Shown one piece after another: positions 26,320-36,720 of a stretch of DNA of 64,000 nucleotides (positions within the stretch are counted from its first letter, which is position 1; the number at the start of each line of letters is the position of its first letter). The notes beneath the pieces were generated by a model. It ran no database searches. It was not told where the DNA came from and saw nothing but the letters and a program-made list of their open reading frames with translations. Location: positions 1 to 64,000 of the forward strand of contig NZ_JAAXPA010000018.1 in the NCBI RefSeq assembly GCF_012396235.1, read 5' to 3'. The translations under genes and the position numbers were made by a program. This DNA is from Rhodococcus opacus (GTDB lineage Bacteria > Actinomycetota > Actinomycetes > Mycobacteriales > Mycobacteriaceae).

Positions 26320-27237
26320 TTACTGGACGGGCGCCTGGGACGGTTCGGTATTTCGCCGCTCGCGCCGGACCCGTACCAGCGCATCGGTACTGAAGATCGC
26401 GAGTGCCACCCAGATCAGCGCGAAACCGATCCACCGCGACGCGGGCATGTCCTCGTGGAGAACGGCGACGCCCCACGCCATCTGCAGCGCAGGCGTCAGG
26501 TACTGCAGCATGCCGAGTGTGCGCAACGGCACCCGTTGCGCGGCCGCGCCGAACAGCAACAGCGGCAGCGCGGTCACCGGTCCCGCGGCCAGCAGCAGCA
26601 GGGTGTGACCGATCCCGAACCCGAGGAACGTGCCTGCCCCGGTGAGGGCGAGGAACACGAGGTAACCGATCGCGACGGGCGCGGCCACGATTCCCTCGGC
26701 GGTCAGGCTCGTCCGCGGGTCGAGCGGCATCACCTTCTTGCACAGCCCGTACAGGGCGAACGACGCGGCCAGGGTCAGCGCGATGTACGGCGGATGCCCG
26801 TAGTCGACGGTGATCACGATCACCGCGGTTGCGGCGAGCGCGAGCGCGACGATCTGGGCGGGGACGAGCCGTTCCCGGAAGATCACGACCCCGAGTAGCA
26901 CGCTCACCAACGGGTTGATGAAGTAGCCGAGCGCGGTCTCGACCACCCGGTCCGAGGTGACCCCGTAGATATAGGTGCCCCAGTTCACCGCGATGGCCGT
27001 CGACGCGGCCGAGACCAGGAGCCAGGTGCGCACACTCAGCCCGCGCAGCGACCGGAGCCGGCCCGAGACCGCGAGGACGACGAACATGAGCGCGAGCGTC
27101 CACACCACCCGGTGCGCGAGGATCTCCACCGACCCGGCCGGGCCGAGCAATCCGAAGAACGCCGGGAACGCGCCCCACAGCACGTAGGCGCCGACTCCGC
27201 AGGCGGCGCCCACGGTTTCCGCCTTCCTCGCCTTCAC
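26320..27237 (-). CDS. rarD: RarD-type EamA/DMT permease
   Basis: A 305-residue inner-membrane protein with about ten hydrophobic helices arranged as two EamA repeats. It begins VKARKAETVGAACGVGAYVL, with the WGAFPAFFGLL segment characteristic of RarD. RarD proteins are drug/metabolite-superfamily permeases whose transported compound is poorly established. The GTG start overlaps the stop of the upstream 225-residue gene (GTGA), so these are translationally coupled. It belongs to the lspA-rluD-hypothetical-rarD run on the minus strand. Confidence 0.88.
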   Translation of the reverse strand: MKARKAETVGAACGVGAYVLWGAFPAFFGLLGPAGSVEILAHRVVWTLALMFVVLAVSGRLRSLRGLSVRTWLLVSAASTAIAVNWGTYIYGVTSDRVVETALGYFINPLVSVLLGVVIFRERLVPAQIVALALAATAVIVITVDYGHPPYIALTLAASFALYGLCKKVMPLDPRTSLTAEGIVAAPVAIGYLVFLALTGAGTFLGFGIGHTLLLLAAGPVTALPLLLFGAAAQRVPLRTLGMLQYLTPALQMAWGVAVLHEDMPASRWIGFALIWVALAIFSTDALVRVRRERRNTEPSQAPVQ

Positions 27238-27911
27238 GAACCGCTCCCCGGGACGATGCCGTCGTCGGGGCCGGGCGCGACGATCTCGACCTGCTCCGGC
27301 AGCAGCGGGCGCACGGCGAACCGCCCGGCGACGGCGTCGGCTCCGAGTGCCTCGACCGCCCGGACGTCCGGGGCGGACCGCAGCGCGGTGAGGGCTTCGT
27401 GATCACCGCGGACGACGACACCGATCACGCACGCGCAGTTCCCGGCGAGTTCCTCCGACGACACCGCCGCGATCTGCGCCTGCCGCTCCGTTTCGCCCGT
27501 CATCGCCTGGGCGCGTCCGGCGGCCAGGACGCTCGCCCGTGCGAGCGCCGCATCGCCTGCCGCGACGGACACGGGAACGAGGGGGGTCTGCACCCGGTCC
27601 AGGGGCACACGGAAGAGAACCTGCGACACCCGGGTGCCGGACGCGGCGTCCCGGACGACCTCCGTCGTCACCGGACGCGTGAACGAGACCAGCGCCCAGT
27701 GCTCGCGGCGCGCGTCCGGCGCGTCGAGCGACCGGTCCGCCCGGGCCAGGTAGTCGGCCACCACTTCCCCGTTGTCCGGGCCCAGCGTGTCCGTCGACAC
27801 GGGCGCCCGGCGGACAGGGTGCAGTACTCCGAGCACGACCGTCACCGCGATCAGGGCGACGGCGGTGAGCACTGCCGGCACCGCGGTACCGCCCGGGTAC
27901 GGGCGCCTCAC
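27234..27911 (-). CDS. hypothetical membrane-anchored protein
   Basis: A 225-residue protein starting at GTG 27911. One N-terminal hydrophobic segment (AVLTAVALIAVTVVLGVLHP, residues about 12-31) anchors it or acts as an uncleaved signal; the remainder should be extracytoplasmic. Features include a conserved-looking HWALVSFTRPVTTEVVRDA stretch, an alanine-rich helix with ETERQAQIAAVSSEELAG, and two cysteines close together (NCACVIGVVV). I do not recognise the family. The gene is one base after the pseudouridine synthase stop and overlaps rarD by four bases, so it is transcribed with lspA and rluD. Confidence 0.8.
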   Translation of the reverse strand: MRRPYPGGTAVPAVLTAVALIAVTVVLGVLHPVRRAPVSTDTLGPDNGEVVADYLARADRSLDAPDARREHWALVSFTRPVTTEVVRDAASGTRVSQVLFRVPLDRVQTPLVPVSVAAGDAALARASVLAAGRAQAMTGETERQAQIAAVSSEELAGNCACVIGVVVRGDHEALTALRSAPDVRAVEALGADAVAGRFAVRPLLPEQVEIVAPGPDDGIVPGSGS

Positions 27912-27912
27912 C

Positions 27913-28839
27913 TCAGCTCGCCCGCAGAACCCCGAGAGCGTCCTCGAGATCCTTCGGGTACTTGGACGTGATCTCGACCCACCGCCCGTCCGCGGGATGC
28001 GCGAAACCGAGCGACCGGGCGTGCAGCCACTGCCGCTCCAGCCCGAGACGTTCCGCCAGCCGCGGATCGGCCCCGTATGTGAGGTCGCCGCAGCACGGGT
28101 GCCGCAGTGCGGCGAAATGGACGCGGATCTGATGGGTCCGGCCCGTCTCGAGGTGGATGTCCAGCAGGCTCGCCGCCTGGAACGCCTCGACCGTGTCGTA
28201 GTGGGTGATGCTGGGCTTGCCGTCCGCGGTGACGGCGAACTTCCAGTCGTTGCTGCGGTGCCTGCCGATCGGCGCGTCGATGGTTCCGCTGCTCGGATCC
28301 GGGTGACCCTGCACCAGCGCGTGGTACCGCTTGTCGATGGTCCGCTGCTTGAATGCGCGCTTGAGGAGGGTGTAGGCGCGTTCCGACGTGGCCACCACCA
28401 TCACCCCGGACGTGCCGACGTCCAGCCGGTGCACAATGCCCTGGCGTTCGTGCGCACCGGACGTCGAGATCCGGAAGCCCGCGGCGGCGAGACCGCCGAT
28501 CACCGTCGGACCGGTCCAGCCCACGCTGGCGTGGGCGGCCACACCCACCGGTTTGTCGACGGCGACCACGTCGTCGTCGGCGTACAAGATTTCCATGCCC
28601 TCGACGGGTTCCGCCTCGATGGTCAGCGGCCGCGGCGGTTCCGGCAGTTCCACCTCGAGCCAGGTGCCTGCGGACAGACGATCGGACTTGCCGACGGGTG
28701 CGCCGTCGACGAGCACCGAACCCTCTTCGGTGAGCTGAGCCACCGCGGTGCGCGACAGACCGAGCAGTCGAGCGAGGCCGGCGTCGACCCTCATCGCTTC
28801 GAGCCCGTCCGGGACCGGCATCGACCGTGTCTCCCTCAC
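27913..28839 (-). CDS. RluD-family 23S rRNA pseudouridine synthase
   Basis: A 308-residue enzyme with an N-terminal S4-like RNA-binding region ([20 protein letters not shown]) and the RluA/RluC/RluD catalytic motif [17 protein letters not shown], whose Asp is the universal catalytic residue. It isomerises specific uridines of large-subunit rRNA; RluD type is favoured by the S4 domain and the placement after lspA, as in mycobacteria and many other bacteria. The GTG start at 28839 overlaps the lspA stop (GTGA). The internal ATG six codons on (MPVPDGLEA) is an alternative start. Confidence 0.93.
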   Translation of the reverse strand: MRETRSMPVPDGLEAMRVDAGLARLLGLSRTAVAQLTEEGSVLVDGAPVGKSDRLSAGTWLEVELPEPPRPLTIEAEPVEGMEILYADDDVVAVDKPVGVAAHASVGWTGPTVIGGLAAAGFRISTSGAHERQGIVHRLDVGTSGVMVVATSERAYTLLKRAFKQRTIDKRYHALVQGHPDPSSGTIDAPIGRHRSNDWKFAVTADGKPSITHYDTVEAFQAASLLDIHLETGRTHQIRVHFAALRHPCCGDLTYGADPRLAERLGLERQWLHARSLGFAHPADGRWVEITSKYPKDLEDALGVLRAS

Positions 28840-29417
28840 TTCTCTACCCCCTTACGTGTTCCGTCCGGTTCCAGCCCTATCAGTGTGAGCACGACGAGCA
28901 GGATCGCACCGCACACGATGCCGGAATCCGCCACGTTGAACACCGGCCACCAGCCGACGGACACGAAATCGACGACGTGACCCTGCATCACTCCCGGCGC
29001 CCGGAAGAACCGGTCGACGAGGTTGCCGAGGGCGCCTCCGAGTACCAGCCCCAGACCGAGCGCCCACCACGGCGACCGCAGCGTGCGGCCGATACGGACG
29101 ACGCCGATCACCACACCCACGGCGACGAGCGTGAGCAGCCACGTCATGCCGGTGGCCATGGAGAACGCCGCACCCGGGTTGCGCACGAGCCGCAGCGAGA
29201 CGATGTCCCCGATCAGCCAGACCGGCCGGCCGGGCTCGATGTTGGCGACGGCGAGGATCTTCGTCAACAGGTCCGCGGCCAGGACGGCACCGGCGATCAC
29301 GAACAGCAGCAGCCTGCGCTGATGCTTCACCGGCCGGGGCGCTGCGGTGCCGGACGTGTCACCGTCGTTTCGGTCTTCTGCGTCGGTCTCGTTCTCTGCC
29401 GTGGGGTCTTGACTCAC
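28836..29417 (-). CDS. lspA: lipoprotein signal peptidase LspA
   Basis: Membrane aspartyl protease (signal peptidase II) that cleaves prolipoproteins after lipidation. The start chosen is GTG 29417 ([10 protein letters not shown]), giving 193 residues with a polar, acidic N-terminal tail before four hydrophobic helices. Catalytic aspartates fall in the two family motifs [11 protein letters not shown]...LGNLVDR and [11 protein letters not shown]. The frame is open further upstream, but without a ribosome-binding site. It heads the lspA-rluD-hypothetical-rarD run. At least four predicted lipoproteins are encoded within this window and would be its substrates. Confidence 0.93.
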   Translation of the reverse strand: MSQDPTAENETDAEDRNDGDTSGTAAPRPVKHQRRLLLFVIAGAVLAADLLTKILAVANIEPGRPVWLIGDIVSLRLVRNPGAAFSMATGMTWLLTLVAVGVVIGVVRIGRTLRSPWWALGLGLVLGGALGNLVDRFFRAPGVMQGHVVDFVSVGWWPVFNVADSGIVCGAILLVVLTLIGLEPDGTRKGVEK

Positions 29418-29483
29418 CCGTTCATCATCCACTACGGAGGCAAGCCTCCGTTCACGCGCTCCCGCGCGCACTAACCTGGGGGC

Positions 29484-30437
29484 GTGCCACTGTTCTCGAA
29501 AGCTCTGCGACCCGGATTCTGCCTACTCGCCGCAACCCTCTCCCTGGTCGCTCTGACCGCCGGGTGCGGAGGTGACGGCGACTCCTCGGAGTCGAACCCC
29601 GCAGGGTCCACGTCCACTCCCGCCGAAGTGACCGTCCCGATCTCCGCCACCACCGTCGAACTGATCCAGCCCGGCGAGGAGCCGCGCGAGGTGATCCAAC
29701 GCAGACCGCCGGCGGGGGTCACGCAGCAGGTGCAGTTGACCACCGGCGCGCAGGTGTTCCAGCAGATCGACGACCAGCCCGCCCAGGACTTCTCCTCACC
29801 CGAGATCACACTCCCCCTCACCGCCGCCGTCGGGCAGGCCACCGACGACACGGATGGCGGCACCACCGTCGACCTCACGCTCGGTGACGTCACCAGCCCC
29901 GACGACCGCCTCGGCAGCGCGCTCGAAGCCAGCGCCGGTTCGGGCGCCGGCTTCACGGTCGACCCCACCGGTGCGATCACCGCGCTGCGACTGCGTCCGG
30001 ACGCCGAAGCCCAGGACATCGCGCGCTCCGCGATCGAGCAGGCGTTCTACCAGGCCGTGTATCGCACGGTCCCGTTTCCGGCGGAGCCCGTCGGAGTGGG
30101 CGCCCAGTGGACGATCCGTCAGCAGGTGATGAGCGGCATCGCCCTCGACCAGACCACCGTGGCCACCCTGACCGCCCGGGACGGCAACCGCCTCACCGTC
30201 GACTACACGATCGACCAGAAGCCGAAGTCCCCCGTCTGGGAGCTGCCCGGGGAGGCAGGCACGCTGAACGTCGACCAGTACGTGATGCACGGTTCGGGCA
30301 CCATGACCGTCGACCTCGGCCTGCCGCTGCCCGTCGCCGGGACGGTGACCGTGGGCGGCGACCAGGAGTACAGCGACCCCGACGGCGCCACCCGCCTGCA
30401 CCAGACCACGTCGAACTCGGTCCGGTGGGGTTCCTGA
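29484..30437 (+). CDS. predicted lipoprotein, unknown function (first of a coupled pair)
   Basis: A 317-residue protein starting at GTG 29484 with a CTGGGGG ribosome-binding region. Residues 1-28 are a signal peptide ending in the lipobox LTAGC with C28. A threonine/serine-rich linker ([16 protein letters not shown]) precedes a beta-rich extracytoplasmic domain that includes [13 protein letters not shown] and, near the end, [20 protein letters not shown]. That strand pattern resembles actinobacterial DUF6263-like lipoproteins, but I am not certain. Its TGA overlaps the ATG of the next lipoprotein gene (ATGA type: stop 30435-30437, start 30437). It is divergent from lspA. Confidence 0.85.
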   Translation: MPLFSKALRPGFCLLAATLSLVALTAGCGGDGDSSESNPAGSTSTPAEVTVPISATTVELIQPGEEPREVIQRRPPAGVTQQVQLTTGAQVFQQIDDQPAQDFSSPEITLPLTAAVGQATDDTDGGTTVDLTLGDVTSPDDRLGSALEASAGSGAGFTVDPTGAITALRLRPDAEAQDIARSAIEQAFYQAVYRTVPFPAEPVGVGAQWTIRQQVMSGIALDQTTVATLTARDGNRLTVDYTIDQKPKSPVWELPGEAGTLNVDQYVMHGSGTMTVDLGLPLPVAGTVTVGGDQEYSDPDGATRLHQTTSNSVRWGS

Positions 30438-31189
30438 TGCGCCGCGGACCCGTCGCCGCCTCGTGCTCCCTGTTCGCCGTGCTCGCGCTGTCGGCGTGCT
30501 CGTCGAACGCGTCCGGCGACGCCGGCGGCACCGCCTCACTTGTGCCGCTCGGACCGGTGGTGACCGCAGCACCGGACGCGGCGGGCACACCGTTCGCCGA
30601 TCCGGCCGCACTGAAGGCGGCCCTCCTCGACGTCGGCGACCTTCCTGTCGGATTCACCCCCGTGCCCGACCCCGAGGACGATCTGGGGCTGCCTCCGGCG
30701 TCGGAGTCGGCGGACTCCGACAAGTCGAGCACGGATCCCGCGGAATGCGGCGCGGTGCTGTCGCCCGTCGCGGATCAGCGTGCGGGCGCGGTGGCGTCGG
30801 CGTCCGGCTGGTTCACCGGCCCGGACTTCGCCACCATCGACCAGGACGCGGCGAGCTACGGCACCGGCGCCGACGCATCCCAGGCCTTCGCGGTGGTGCA
30901 GGACCGGCTGGCGGGATGCACCGAGTACGCCGGCACGGACGCCGACGGCGTGCAGGTGCAGTACCGGGTCGGCGGCCGCGAGCAGCAGCCCGCCGGTGAC
31001 GCGTCGGTGGCGTTCCGGCTCGTCACCACCAGCGAGGGCGTCAGTCTGGTCTCGGACGTGGTGGTGGTCGTCGTCGGGAGCACCGTCACCCAACTGGTCG
31101 CGACGGGCCAGGACCCGATCGACGCCGGCGTCTTCGGCGACCTGACGAGCACCGCCGTATCGAAGCTCGCGCCCGCACCTGCCGGCTGA
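30437..31189 (+). CDS. predicted lipoprotein, unknown function (second of a coupled pair)
   Basis: A 250-residue protein with a short signal peptide and lipobox LSAC (C21). After a low-complexity linker the domain contains ALLDVGDLPVGFTPVPDPED, C-terminal conserved SVAFRLVTTSEG, and repeated valines in a strand (SDVVVVVVGSTVTQLVATGQ). The arrangement resembles sensor- or PknH-like extracellular domains of mycobacterial lipoproteins; this is tentative. The start codon overlaps the stop of the preceding lipoprotein gene (TGATG), so the two are made in a fixed ratio and may interact. A strong hairpin follows the stop codon. Confidence 0.85.
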   Translation: MRRGPVAASCSLFAVLALSACSSNASGDAGGTASLVPLGPVVTAAPDAAGTPFADPAALKAALLDVGDLPVGFTPVPDPEDDLGLPPASESADSDKSSTDPAECGAVLSPVADQRAGAVASASGWFTGPDFATIDQDAASYGTGADASQAFAVVQDRLAGCTEYAGTDADGVQVQYRVGGREQQPAGDASVAFRLVTTSEGVSLVSDVVVVVVGSTVTQLVATGQDPIDAGVFGDLTSTAVSKLAPAPAG

Positions 31190-31207
31190 ACCGACCGGCC
31201 ACGAACG

Positions 31208-31245
31208 ACCGATGCCGGTGTCCCCGAGGGGACACCGGCATCGGT
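31208..31245. terminator. bidirectional terminator hairpin
   Basis: Perfect 18-bp arms, 31208-31225 and 31228-31245, core GGTGTCCCC / GGGGACACC with a GA turn. It lies 18 bases after the second lipoprotein stop and 45 bases before the end of the convergent MTB12-like gene. It has no long T-run, as usual for high-GC actinobacteria. Confidence 0.8.
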
Positions 31246-31290
31246 GCGGGAACGCGGCGATCCGTCAGGACCGCACGGTTCGGCCTGGAA

Positions 31291-31791
31291 TCAGGCAGGG
31301 CATGCAGGCGAGGTCAGCTGCGCGAGCGACACGATCTGGCATGCGGTGATCTTCGACAGCTTCCACGTTCCGTTCTCGCCGGGAACGAAGATGGCCGGAA
31401 CGCCACCCTGCTGGACCTGGCCGTTGACGGTCAGCTGCAGCTGGCCGCTGGCGGTGCCGTCACCATTGTCGATGACCGGGTCGAGAACGGTGACCTCGGC
31501 GTTGTTGGCCTTCGCGGCGGCGGCGACCTGGTTGATGAGCTCCGGATCCTGCTCCGAACCCTCGACCATGGCGGACTTGACCTCGAGCGGCGTGGCCGGA
31601 TCGAGGCCCTGCACCAGAAGCGCGTTGAGATCGGCCGCGGTGGGCACCTCGATGGCTTCCGAGGTCTCGGCAGCTGCGGAAGTCGTCGTCGTGGTCTTGG
31701 TCGCCGTGTCGCTCTCGTCGGAGCCACACGCGGACATCGTGAGGGCTGCGGCGATTGCTACTCCGGCAACCGTGATCTTACGAAGCTTCAA
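31291..31791 (-). CDS. MTB12 (CFP-2)-like lipoprotein
   Basis: A 166-residue exported protein. I choose the TTG at 31791 (MKLRKITVAGVAIAAALT) because GAAGAGG lies eight bases upstream; no ATG or GTG gives a sensible signal peptide. The lipobox is MSAC with C22, followed by a threonine run. The body has VPTAADLNALLVQGLDPATP, a charged helix, a strand region with NGDGTASGQLQLTVNGQ and the ending ENGTWKLSKITACQI. This order matches the mycobacterial low-molecular-weight antigen MTB12 family, where the protein is secreted rather than lipid-anchored. Function is unknown. A palindrome TTACCC-AA-GGGTAA (31862-31875) lies upstream. Confidence 0.82.
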   Translation of the reverse strand: MKLRKITVAGVAIAAALTMSACGSDESDTATKTTTTTSAAAETSEAIEVPTAADLNALLVQGLDPATPLEVKSAMVEGSEQDPELINQVAAAAKANNAEVTVLDPVIDNGDGTASGQLQLTVNGQVQQGGVPAIFVPGENGTWKLSKITACQIVSLAQLTSPACPA

Positions 31792-31943
31792 CTCAATAAC
31801 CTCTTCATTCTCGGTGTTCGTTCTCGGACGATCTGAGCATCTATCGCTACCCGGGCCAACGTTACCCAAGGGTAAGCATCAGCGCCCGAGGCTACCTTCT
31901 CGTGGAGCCGGTCTCCACTCCGTCGTCCGGGCGGTGGGTCCGG

Positions 31944-33293
31944 TCACTCGAGCGAGCCTTCCACATCGGCCCGTTCGAGTTGCACGTCGTCCTCCTTGAA
32001 GGTCCGCGCCTTCCCCGGACCCGTTGTGCGCGTTTCGAATCGGACGGTCACGACACCGTGGCCGGCCCCCTGCACCCAGCCGTGACCGAAGTCCGGGTGC
32101 GTCACGTCCAGACCGGGATGCCACCGCGTGTCGATCGCCCGGGCGGGTGCGGGAGTGGGCGCGGAGAGGCCGTCGTCGGGGCCCGCCTCCGTGATCTTCG
32201 ACTCCTGATAGCCCGGGACGTCCAGGTCCAGTTCGGGGAACAGCGAACCCTGGCGGACCGTCGACAGTCCGGCGAATCCCACCCCGACCAGACGCACCGG
32301 CCCGAGTTCGAGCGGATCGATCACCTGCCGCTGCGCCGCCGCGACGAGGATCTGACGGTCGAGGGTCGCGTAGGGCAGCGTGACCGAGCGCGTCACGATG
32401 CTCATGTCCGCCTTCTTCAGCTTCAGCACCACCGTCCGCGCGGCCCGGCCGTCCTTCTGCAGGCGCCCGAACGCGGACGCCGCGCTCGACTCGACGGCAC
32501 CCCGCAACTCGGCCATCGTGACGATGTCGGTGGCGAAAGTCGTCTCCGCACTGACCTGTTTGGACTCGGCGCGTTCGGCGACCGGCCGATTGTCGATGCC
32601 CTGCGCCAGCCGGTGCAGGCCCGGTCCGACCGTGGTGCCCAGAATGGACGCCACCTCCGATTCCGGGGTCCGCGCGAAACCGCCGATGGTCTCGATGCCG
32701 AGCCGCTTGAGCTTCTCCTCCGCGACCGGGCCGATGCCCCACAGTTTCCGCACCGGAAGCTCGTCCAGCACGGCATGCTGCTCGTCCGGCGGGATCACCG
32801 TGATCCCGTCGGGTTTGGCCAGACCGGACGCGATCTTGGCCACCTGCTTGCCCGACCCGGCGCCGATGGACGCGACCAGTCCCGTCTCCTCGAGCACGAG
32901 GGCGCGCAGTCCCTCGCAATAGCGTTGCACCGTGGCCGCATCCGCCCCGGCCAGCTCGGTCGGTTCGCCGAACGCCTCGTCCATCGACAGTTGCTCGAGC
33001 ACCGGCATCGGGCCGCGGAGAGCGTCGAACACGGACTTGCTCAACATGCCGTAGAGGCGGCCCCGCGGCGGCAGCACCACCGCGCCCGGACCCACCAGCC
33101 TGCGGGCCTGATGCATCGGCATGGCCGAACGCGCGCCGAAGACCCTCGCCTCGTAGCTGGCCCCGGCGACGACACCGCGTCCGCCGAGACCACCGACGAG
33201 AACCGGGCGGCCGCGGAGCGTCGGCCGGGTGAGCTGCTCGACCGACGCGAAGAACGCGTCCATGTCGAGGTGCAACACCCACCGACGACTCAC
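31944..33293 (-). CDS. dinB: DNA polymerase IV, DinX-type Y-family polymerase
   Basis: Error-prone translesion polymerase. The 449-residue protein starts at GTG 33293 ([20 protein letters not shown]), placing catalytic aspartates at the front as usual. The second acidic motif is [10 protein letters not shown]. Helix-hairpin-helix ([16 protein letters not shown]) and little-finger domains follow. A C-terminal extension of about 100 residues after the little finger includes [16 protein letters not shown] and a final [20 protein letters not shown] segment, as in mycobacterial DinX. It is 31 bases downstream of ileS on the same strand, the same neighbourhood as mycobacterial ileS-dinX, and probably shares the ileS transcript. 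Confidence 0.93.
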   Translation of the reverse strand: MSRRWVLHLDMDAFFASVEQLTRPTLRGRPVLVGGLGGRGVVAGASYEARVFGARSAMPMHQARRLVGPGAVVLPPRGRLYGMLSKSVFDALRGPMPVLEQLSMDEAFGEPTELAGADAATVQRYCEGLRALVLEETGLVASIGAGSGKQVAKIASGLAKPDGITVIPPDEQHAVLDELPVRKLWGIGPVAEEKLKRLGIETIGGFARTPESEVASILGTTVGPGLHRLAQGIDNRPVAERAESKQVSAETTFATDIVTMAELRGAVESSAASAFGRLQKDGRAARTVVLKLKKADMSIVTRSVTLPYATLDRQILVAAAQRQVIDPLELGPVRLVGVGFAGLSTVRQGSLFPELDLDVPGYQESKITEAGPDDGLSAPTPAPARAIDTRWHPGLDVTHPDFGHGWVQGAGHGVVTVRFETRTTGPGKARTFKEDDVQLERADVEGSLE

Positions 33294-33324
33294 CTGGTGC
33301 AAAATACCCGCCCGGTCCGACAGG

Positions 33325-36300
33325 TCATGCCTTGGCGATCGCCGCCCGCACACCCTCACCGAGTTCGACGGCGTCGCCCGGCGCCTCGGCCAGTTCCAGC
33401 TCGACGGCGAGGATCTCGCCCGCGATCAGCTCCCGGTGCGCGAGCGCCCAGTCCCGCCGTTCCGCGGGCACGTCGAGGACGACGGTGATCCGGTCGGACA
33501 CCTCGAGCCCGGCGGCGCGCCGCGCGTCCTGCAACTCGCGGATACGGTCCTTCGCCCACCCCTCGGCTTCCAGTTCTTCGGTGACCGCCGAGTCCAGGAC
33601 GACCAAACCGGCCCCATCGGGCAGGGCTGCCGTCGACTCCGGTTCGGCGGCGACCAGCCGCTGCGTGTACTCCTCCGGCAGCAACTCGATCCCCGCCGCG
33701 ACGACGACGCCGTCCGAGTTCTCCGACCAGTCACCGGCCTTGACGGCCTTGATGACGGTCTGCACGTCCTTGCCCAGGCGCGGCCCCGCGGCGCGCGCGT
33801 TGACGACGAGCTCGAACCGGCCGTGCACGTCCACGTCGGTGGTGAGGTCGACCTTCTTGACGTTGACCTCGTCGGCGATGAGACCCAGATACGGGCGCAG
33901 GCGCTCCGCGTCGTCGGACGCGACCGTCACCTCGGGCAGCGGCAGCCGCACCCGGAGGTTCTGCGCCTTGCGCAGGCCCAGCACCGTCGAGCACACCGAC
34001 CGCACCTCGTCCATCGCCGACACCAACTCCGCATCAGCCGGCAGCTCACCCTGGGCAGGCCAGTCCGCGAGATGCACGGACCGTCCGCCGGTCAGTCCCC
34101 GCCAGATCACCTCACTGACCAGCGGCAGCAACGGAGCGGCGAGCCGGGTGACCACCTCGAGCACCGTGTGGAGGGTGTCGACGGCGTCCTTGTCCTCGTC
34201 CCAGAAGCGCGAACGCGACCGCCGCACATACCAGTTCGTCAGCGCGTCGCAGAACGTGCGCAGTTCGTCGCACGCCCCGGCGATGTCGTTCGTCTCGAGC
34301 GCGCCGGTGATGGCGTCCCGGGTTCCGGCCAGCTTCGCGAGGATGTACCGGTCCAGGACATTCGTCGAATCCGTGCGCCATTCACCGGACGTCGGCGCGT
34401 ACAGCTGCAGGAAGCTCCACGCGTTCCACAGCGGCAGCAGCGCCTGCCGGACACCCTCGCGGATGCCCTGTTCGGTGACGACGAGGTTCCCCCCGCGCAG
34501 GATCGGCGAGGACATGAGGAACCAGCGCATGGCGTCCGAGCCGTCGCGCTCGAACACCTCCTTCACGTCCGGGTAGTTGCCCTTGGACTTGCTCATCTTC
34601 AGTCCGTCTTCGCCCAGGACGATGCCGTGGGCCGCAACGGTCTTGAAGGCGGGACGATCGAACAGCGCCGTCGCCAGCACGTGCAGCGTGTAGAACCAGC
34701 CGCGGGTCTGGCCGTTGTACTCCACGATGAAATCGCCCGGGAAGTGGCTGTCGAACCATTCGCGGTTCTCGAACGGGTAGTGCACCTGCGCGTACGGCAT
34801 CGACCCGGACTCGAACCAACAGTCGAGGACCTCGGGCACGCGCCGCATCATCGACTTCCCGCTGGGGTCGTCGGGGTTCGGACGCACCAGGTCGTCGATC
34901 ATCGGCCGGTGCAGATCCGTCGGGCGCACCCCGAAGTCGCGCTCGAGTTCGTCGAGCGAGCCGTACACGTCCGTGCGCGGGTACGCCGGGTCGTCGGACA
35001 CCCACACCGGAATCGGGCTGCCCCAGTATCGGTTGCGGCTGATGTTCCAGTCGCGCGCGCCCTCGAGCCACTTGCCGAACTGTCCGTCGCGGATGTGCTC
35101 GGGGACCCACGTGATGTCCTGGTTCAGCTCGACCATGCGGTCGCGGAACTTGGTGACCGCGACGAACCACGACGGGACCGCCATGTAGATCAGCGGCTGC
35201 CCGCTGCGCCAGCTGTGCGGGTACGAGTGCTCGATCGTCTCGTGCCGCAGCAACTTTCCAGCAGCCTTGAGGTCCTTGATGATCACGGGGTTCGCGTCGA
35301 ACACCTGGAGACCCTCGTAGGGCGGCACCATCGCCGTGAACTTGCCGCCCGGGTCGAGCGGCTGCACGATCTCGATTCCGTTCGCCGTGCAGTACTCCAT
35401 GTCCTCTTCACCGAAAGCCGGTGCGAGGTGGACGATTCCGGTACCGGACTCGGTGGTGACATAGTCGGCGGAGATGACGCGGTGCGCGTTCTCGTGTCCG
35501 ACGAAGAAGTCGAACGGCGGGTCGTAGCGGAGCCCGACGAGGTCCGAACCCTTGTGCTCCGACAGCACCTCGGGTGCCTCGCCGAGTTCGCGGGCATAGT
35601 GACCCAGCCGATCCTTGGCGAGCACGTAGCGCTTGCCGTCGGCGCCCGTCACCTGGACGTAGTCGATGTCCGGGTGCACCGCGACAGCGAGGTTGGACGG
35701 CAGCGTCCACGGCGTGGTGGTCCAGATGATCGCGTTGGCGCCGTCGAGCGGGCCCTCACCGTGCAGCGGCATGTCGACCGTGACGGCGGGATCCTGGCGC
35801 ATCTTGTACGCGTCGTCGAGCCGGGTCTCCTGGTTCGACAGCGGCGTCTGCTCGTACCAGCTGTACGGCAGCACACGGAAGCCCTGGTAGATCAGGCCCT
35901 TGTCGAACAGTTCCTTGAACGCCCACATGACCGACTCCATGAAGTCGAGGTCCAGGGTCTTGTAATCGTTGTCGAAGTCGACCCACCGGGCCTGCCGGGT
36001 GACGTAGTCGCGCCACTCGTCCGTGTACCGCAGCACGGAGGATTTGCAGTACTCGTTGAACTTCTCGAGACCCATGACGTCGATCTCGGACTTGTCCTTG
36101 ATCCCGAGTTGCTTCTCCGCCTCGAGTTCGGCGGGCAGTCCGTGGCAGTCCCAGCCGAATCGGCGCTCGACCTTGTTGCCGCGCATGGTCTGGAACCGCG
36201 GGATCAGGTCCTTGACGTACCCCGTCAGGAGGTGGCCGTAGTGCGGGAGACCGTTCGCGAACGGCGGACCGTCGTAGAACACGAATTCGGGGGCGTCGTC

Positions 36301-36459
36301 GCGCTGGGCGACCGATGCCCGGAAGGTGTCGTCCTCGTCCCAGCCGGCCAGCACACGCTGCTCGATCTGGGGGAACCGGACACCCGCATCCTGGGAGACG
36401 CCGTAGTCGACCTTGGGGTAGGACTCGTTGCTGCTGGTCACGTTGCTGGTGTCGGTCAC
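33325..36459 (-). CDS. ileS: isoleucyl-tRNA synthetase IleS
   Basis: Class I aminoacyl-tRNA synthetase charging tRNA-Ile, with editing of valine. The 1044-residue protein has the HIGH variant HYGH at 73-76 ([15 protein letters not shown]), the [12 protein letters not shown] editing-domain motif, and KMSKSKGN near residue 620. Its length and eukaryote-like type (long C-terminal domain, HYGH) agree with the mupirocin-insensitive IleS2-like form known in mycobacteria; this is inference from sequence style. GTG start with GAGGAG six bases upstream. The leader contains a T-box riboswitch that probably hides that ribosome-binding site when tRNA-Ile is charged. Confidence 0.96.
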   Translation of the reverse strand: MTDTSNVTSSNESYPKVDYGVSQDAGVRFPQIEQRVLAGWDEDDTFRASVAQRDDAPEFVFYDGPPFANGLPHYGHLLTGYVKDLIPRFQTMRGNKVERRFGWDCHGLPAELEAEKQLGIKDKSEIDVMGLEKFNEYCKSSVLRYTDEWRDYVTRQARWVDFDNDYKTLDLDFMESVMWAFKELFDKGLIYQGFRVLPYSWYEQTPLSNQETRLDDAYKMRQDPAVTVDMPLHGEGPLDGANAIIWTTTPWTLPSNLAVAVHPDIDYVQVTGADGKRYVLAKDRLGHYARELGEAPEVLSEHKGSDLVGLRYDPPFDFFVGHENAHRVISADYVTTESGTGIVHLAPAFGEEDMEYCTANGIEIVQPLDPGGKFTAMVPPYEGLQVFDANPVIIKDLKAAGKLLRHETIEHSYPHSWRSGQPLIYMAVPSWFVAVTKFRDRMVELNQDITWVPEHIRDGQFGKWLEGARDWNISRNRYWGSPIPVWVSDDPAYPRTDVYGSLDELERDFGVRPTDLHRPMIDDLVRPNPDDPSGKSMMRRVPEVLDCWFESGSMPYAQVHYPFENREWFDSHFPGDFIVEYNGQTRGWFYTLHVLATALFDRPAFKTVAAHGIVLGEDGLKMSKSKGNYPDVKEVFERDGSDAMRWFLMSSPILRGGNLVVTEQGIREGVRQALLPLWNAWSFLQLYAPTSGEWRTDSTNVLDRYILAKLAGTRDAITGALETNDIAGACDELRTFCDALTNWYVRRSRSRFWDEDKDAVDTLHTVLEVVTRLAAPLLPLVSEVIWRGLTGGRSVHLADWPAQGELPADAELVSAMDEVRSVCSTVLGLRKAQNLRVRLPLPEVTVASDDAERLRPYLGLIADEVNVKKVDLTTDVDVHGRFELVVNARAAGPRLGKDVQTVIKAVKAGDWSENSDGVVVAAGIELLPEEYTQRLVAAEPESTAALPDGAGLVVLDSAVTEELEAEGWAKDRIRELQDARRAAGLEVSDRITVVLDVPAERRDWALAHRELIAGEILAVELELAEAPGDAVELGEGVRAAIAKA

Positions 36460-36680
36460 CGCGATCTCCTCGTGCCTGACGTACTCGGCACGGGGACGAC
36501 GGAGACGCCTCCTGCGTCACCACCGCGGTACCACCCCGCTTGCACCCCGGAGGGCGCCTCTCGGTGCCAGGCTGTGACGGGCCCACCCGTTCGGTTCTAC
36601 TGAGCCGGCGTACCGGCCGTTCTTCCGAAGGCTCCCCGGTGATGGCCGGATCGTCGCCGCGAAACTCGGTTACTGAATTA
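36460..36680 (-). promoter_or_regulatory. T-box riboswitch (tRNA-Ile sensing) upstream of ileS
   Basis: Read on the minus strand. The T-box sequence GGGGTGGTACCGCGG (36523-36537) with the UGG that pairs with the tRNA 3' end is present. Upstream, CCGG-CCATCA-CCGG forms a short Stem I whose loop holds an ATC (isoleucine) specifier at 36641-36643. GGGGAGCCTTCGGAAGAACG follows, the conserved linker of actinobacterial ileS T-boxes. No terminator with a T-run is seen; GAGGAG of ileS lies at the end, so translational control is likely. This matches the known ultrashort-Stem I class. Boundaries are approximate. Confidence 0.88.
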
Positions 36681-36720
36681 TTCGCTGAATGCAGTCTAGC
36701 CGCCACCGGCGTGCGGCAGC

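Noticed and set aside
33229..36603. 1124-codon open frame opposite ileS
   Set aside because: Shadow of ileS codon bias; it would also run through the T-box leader.
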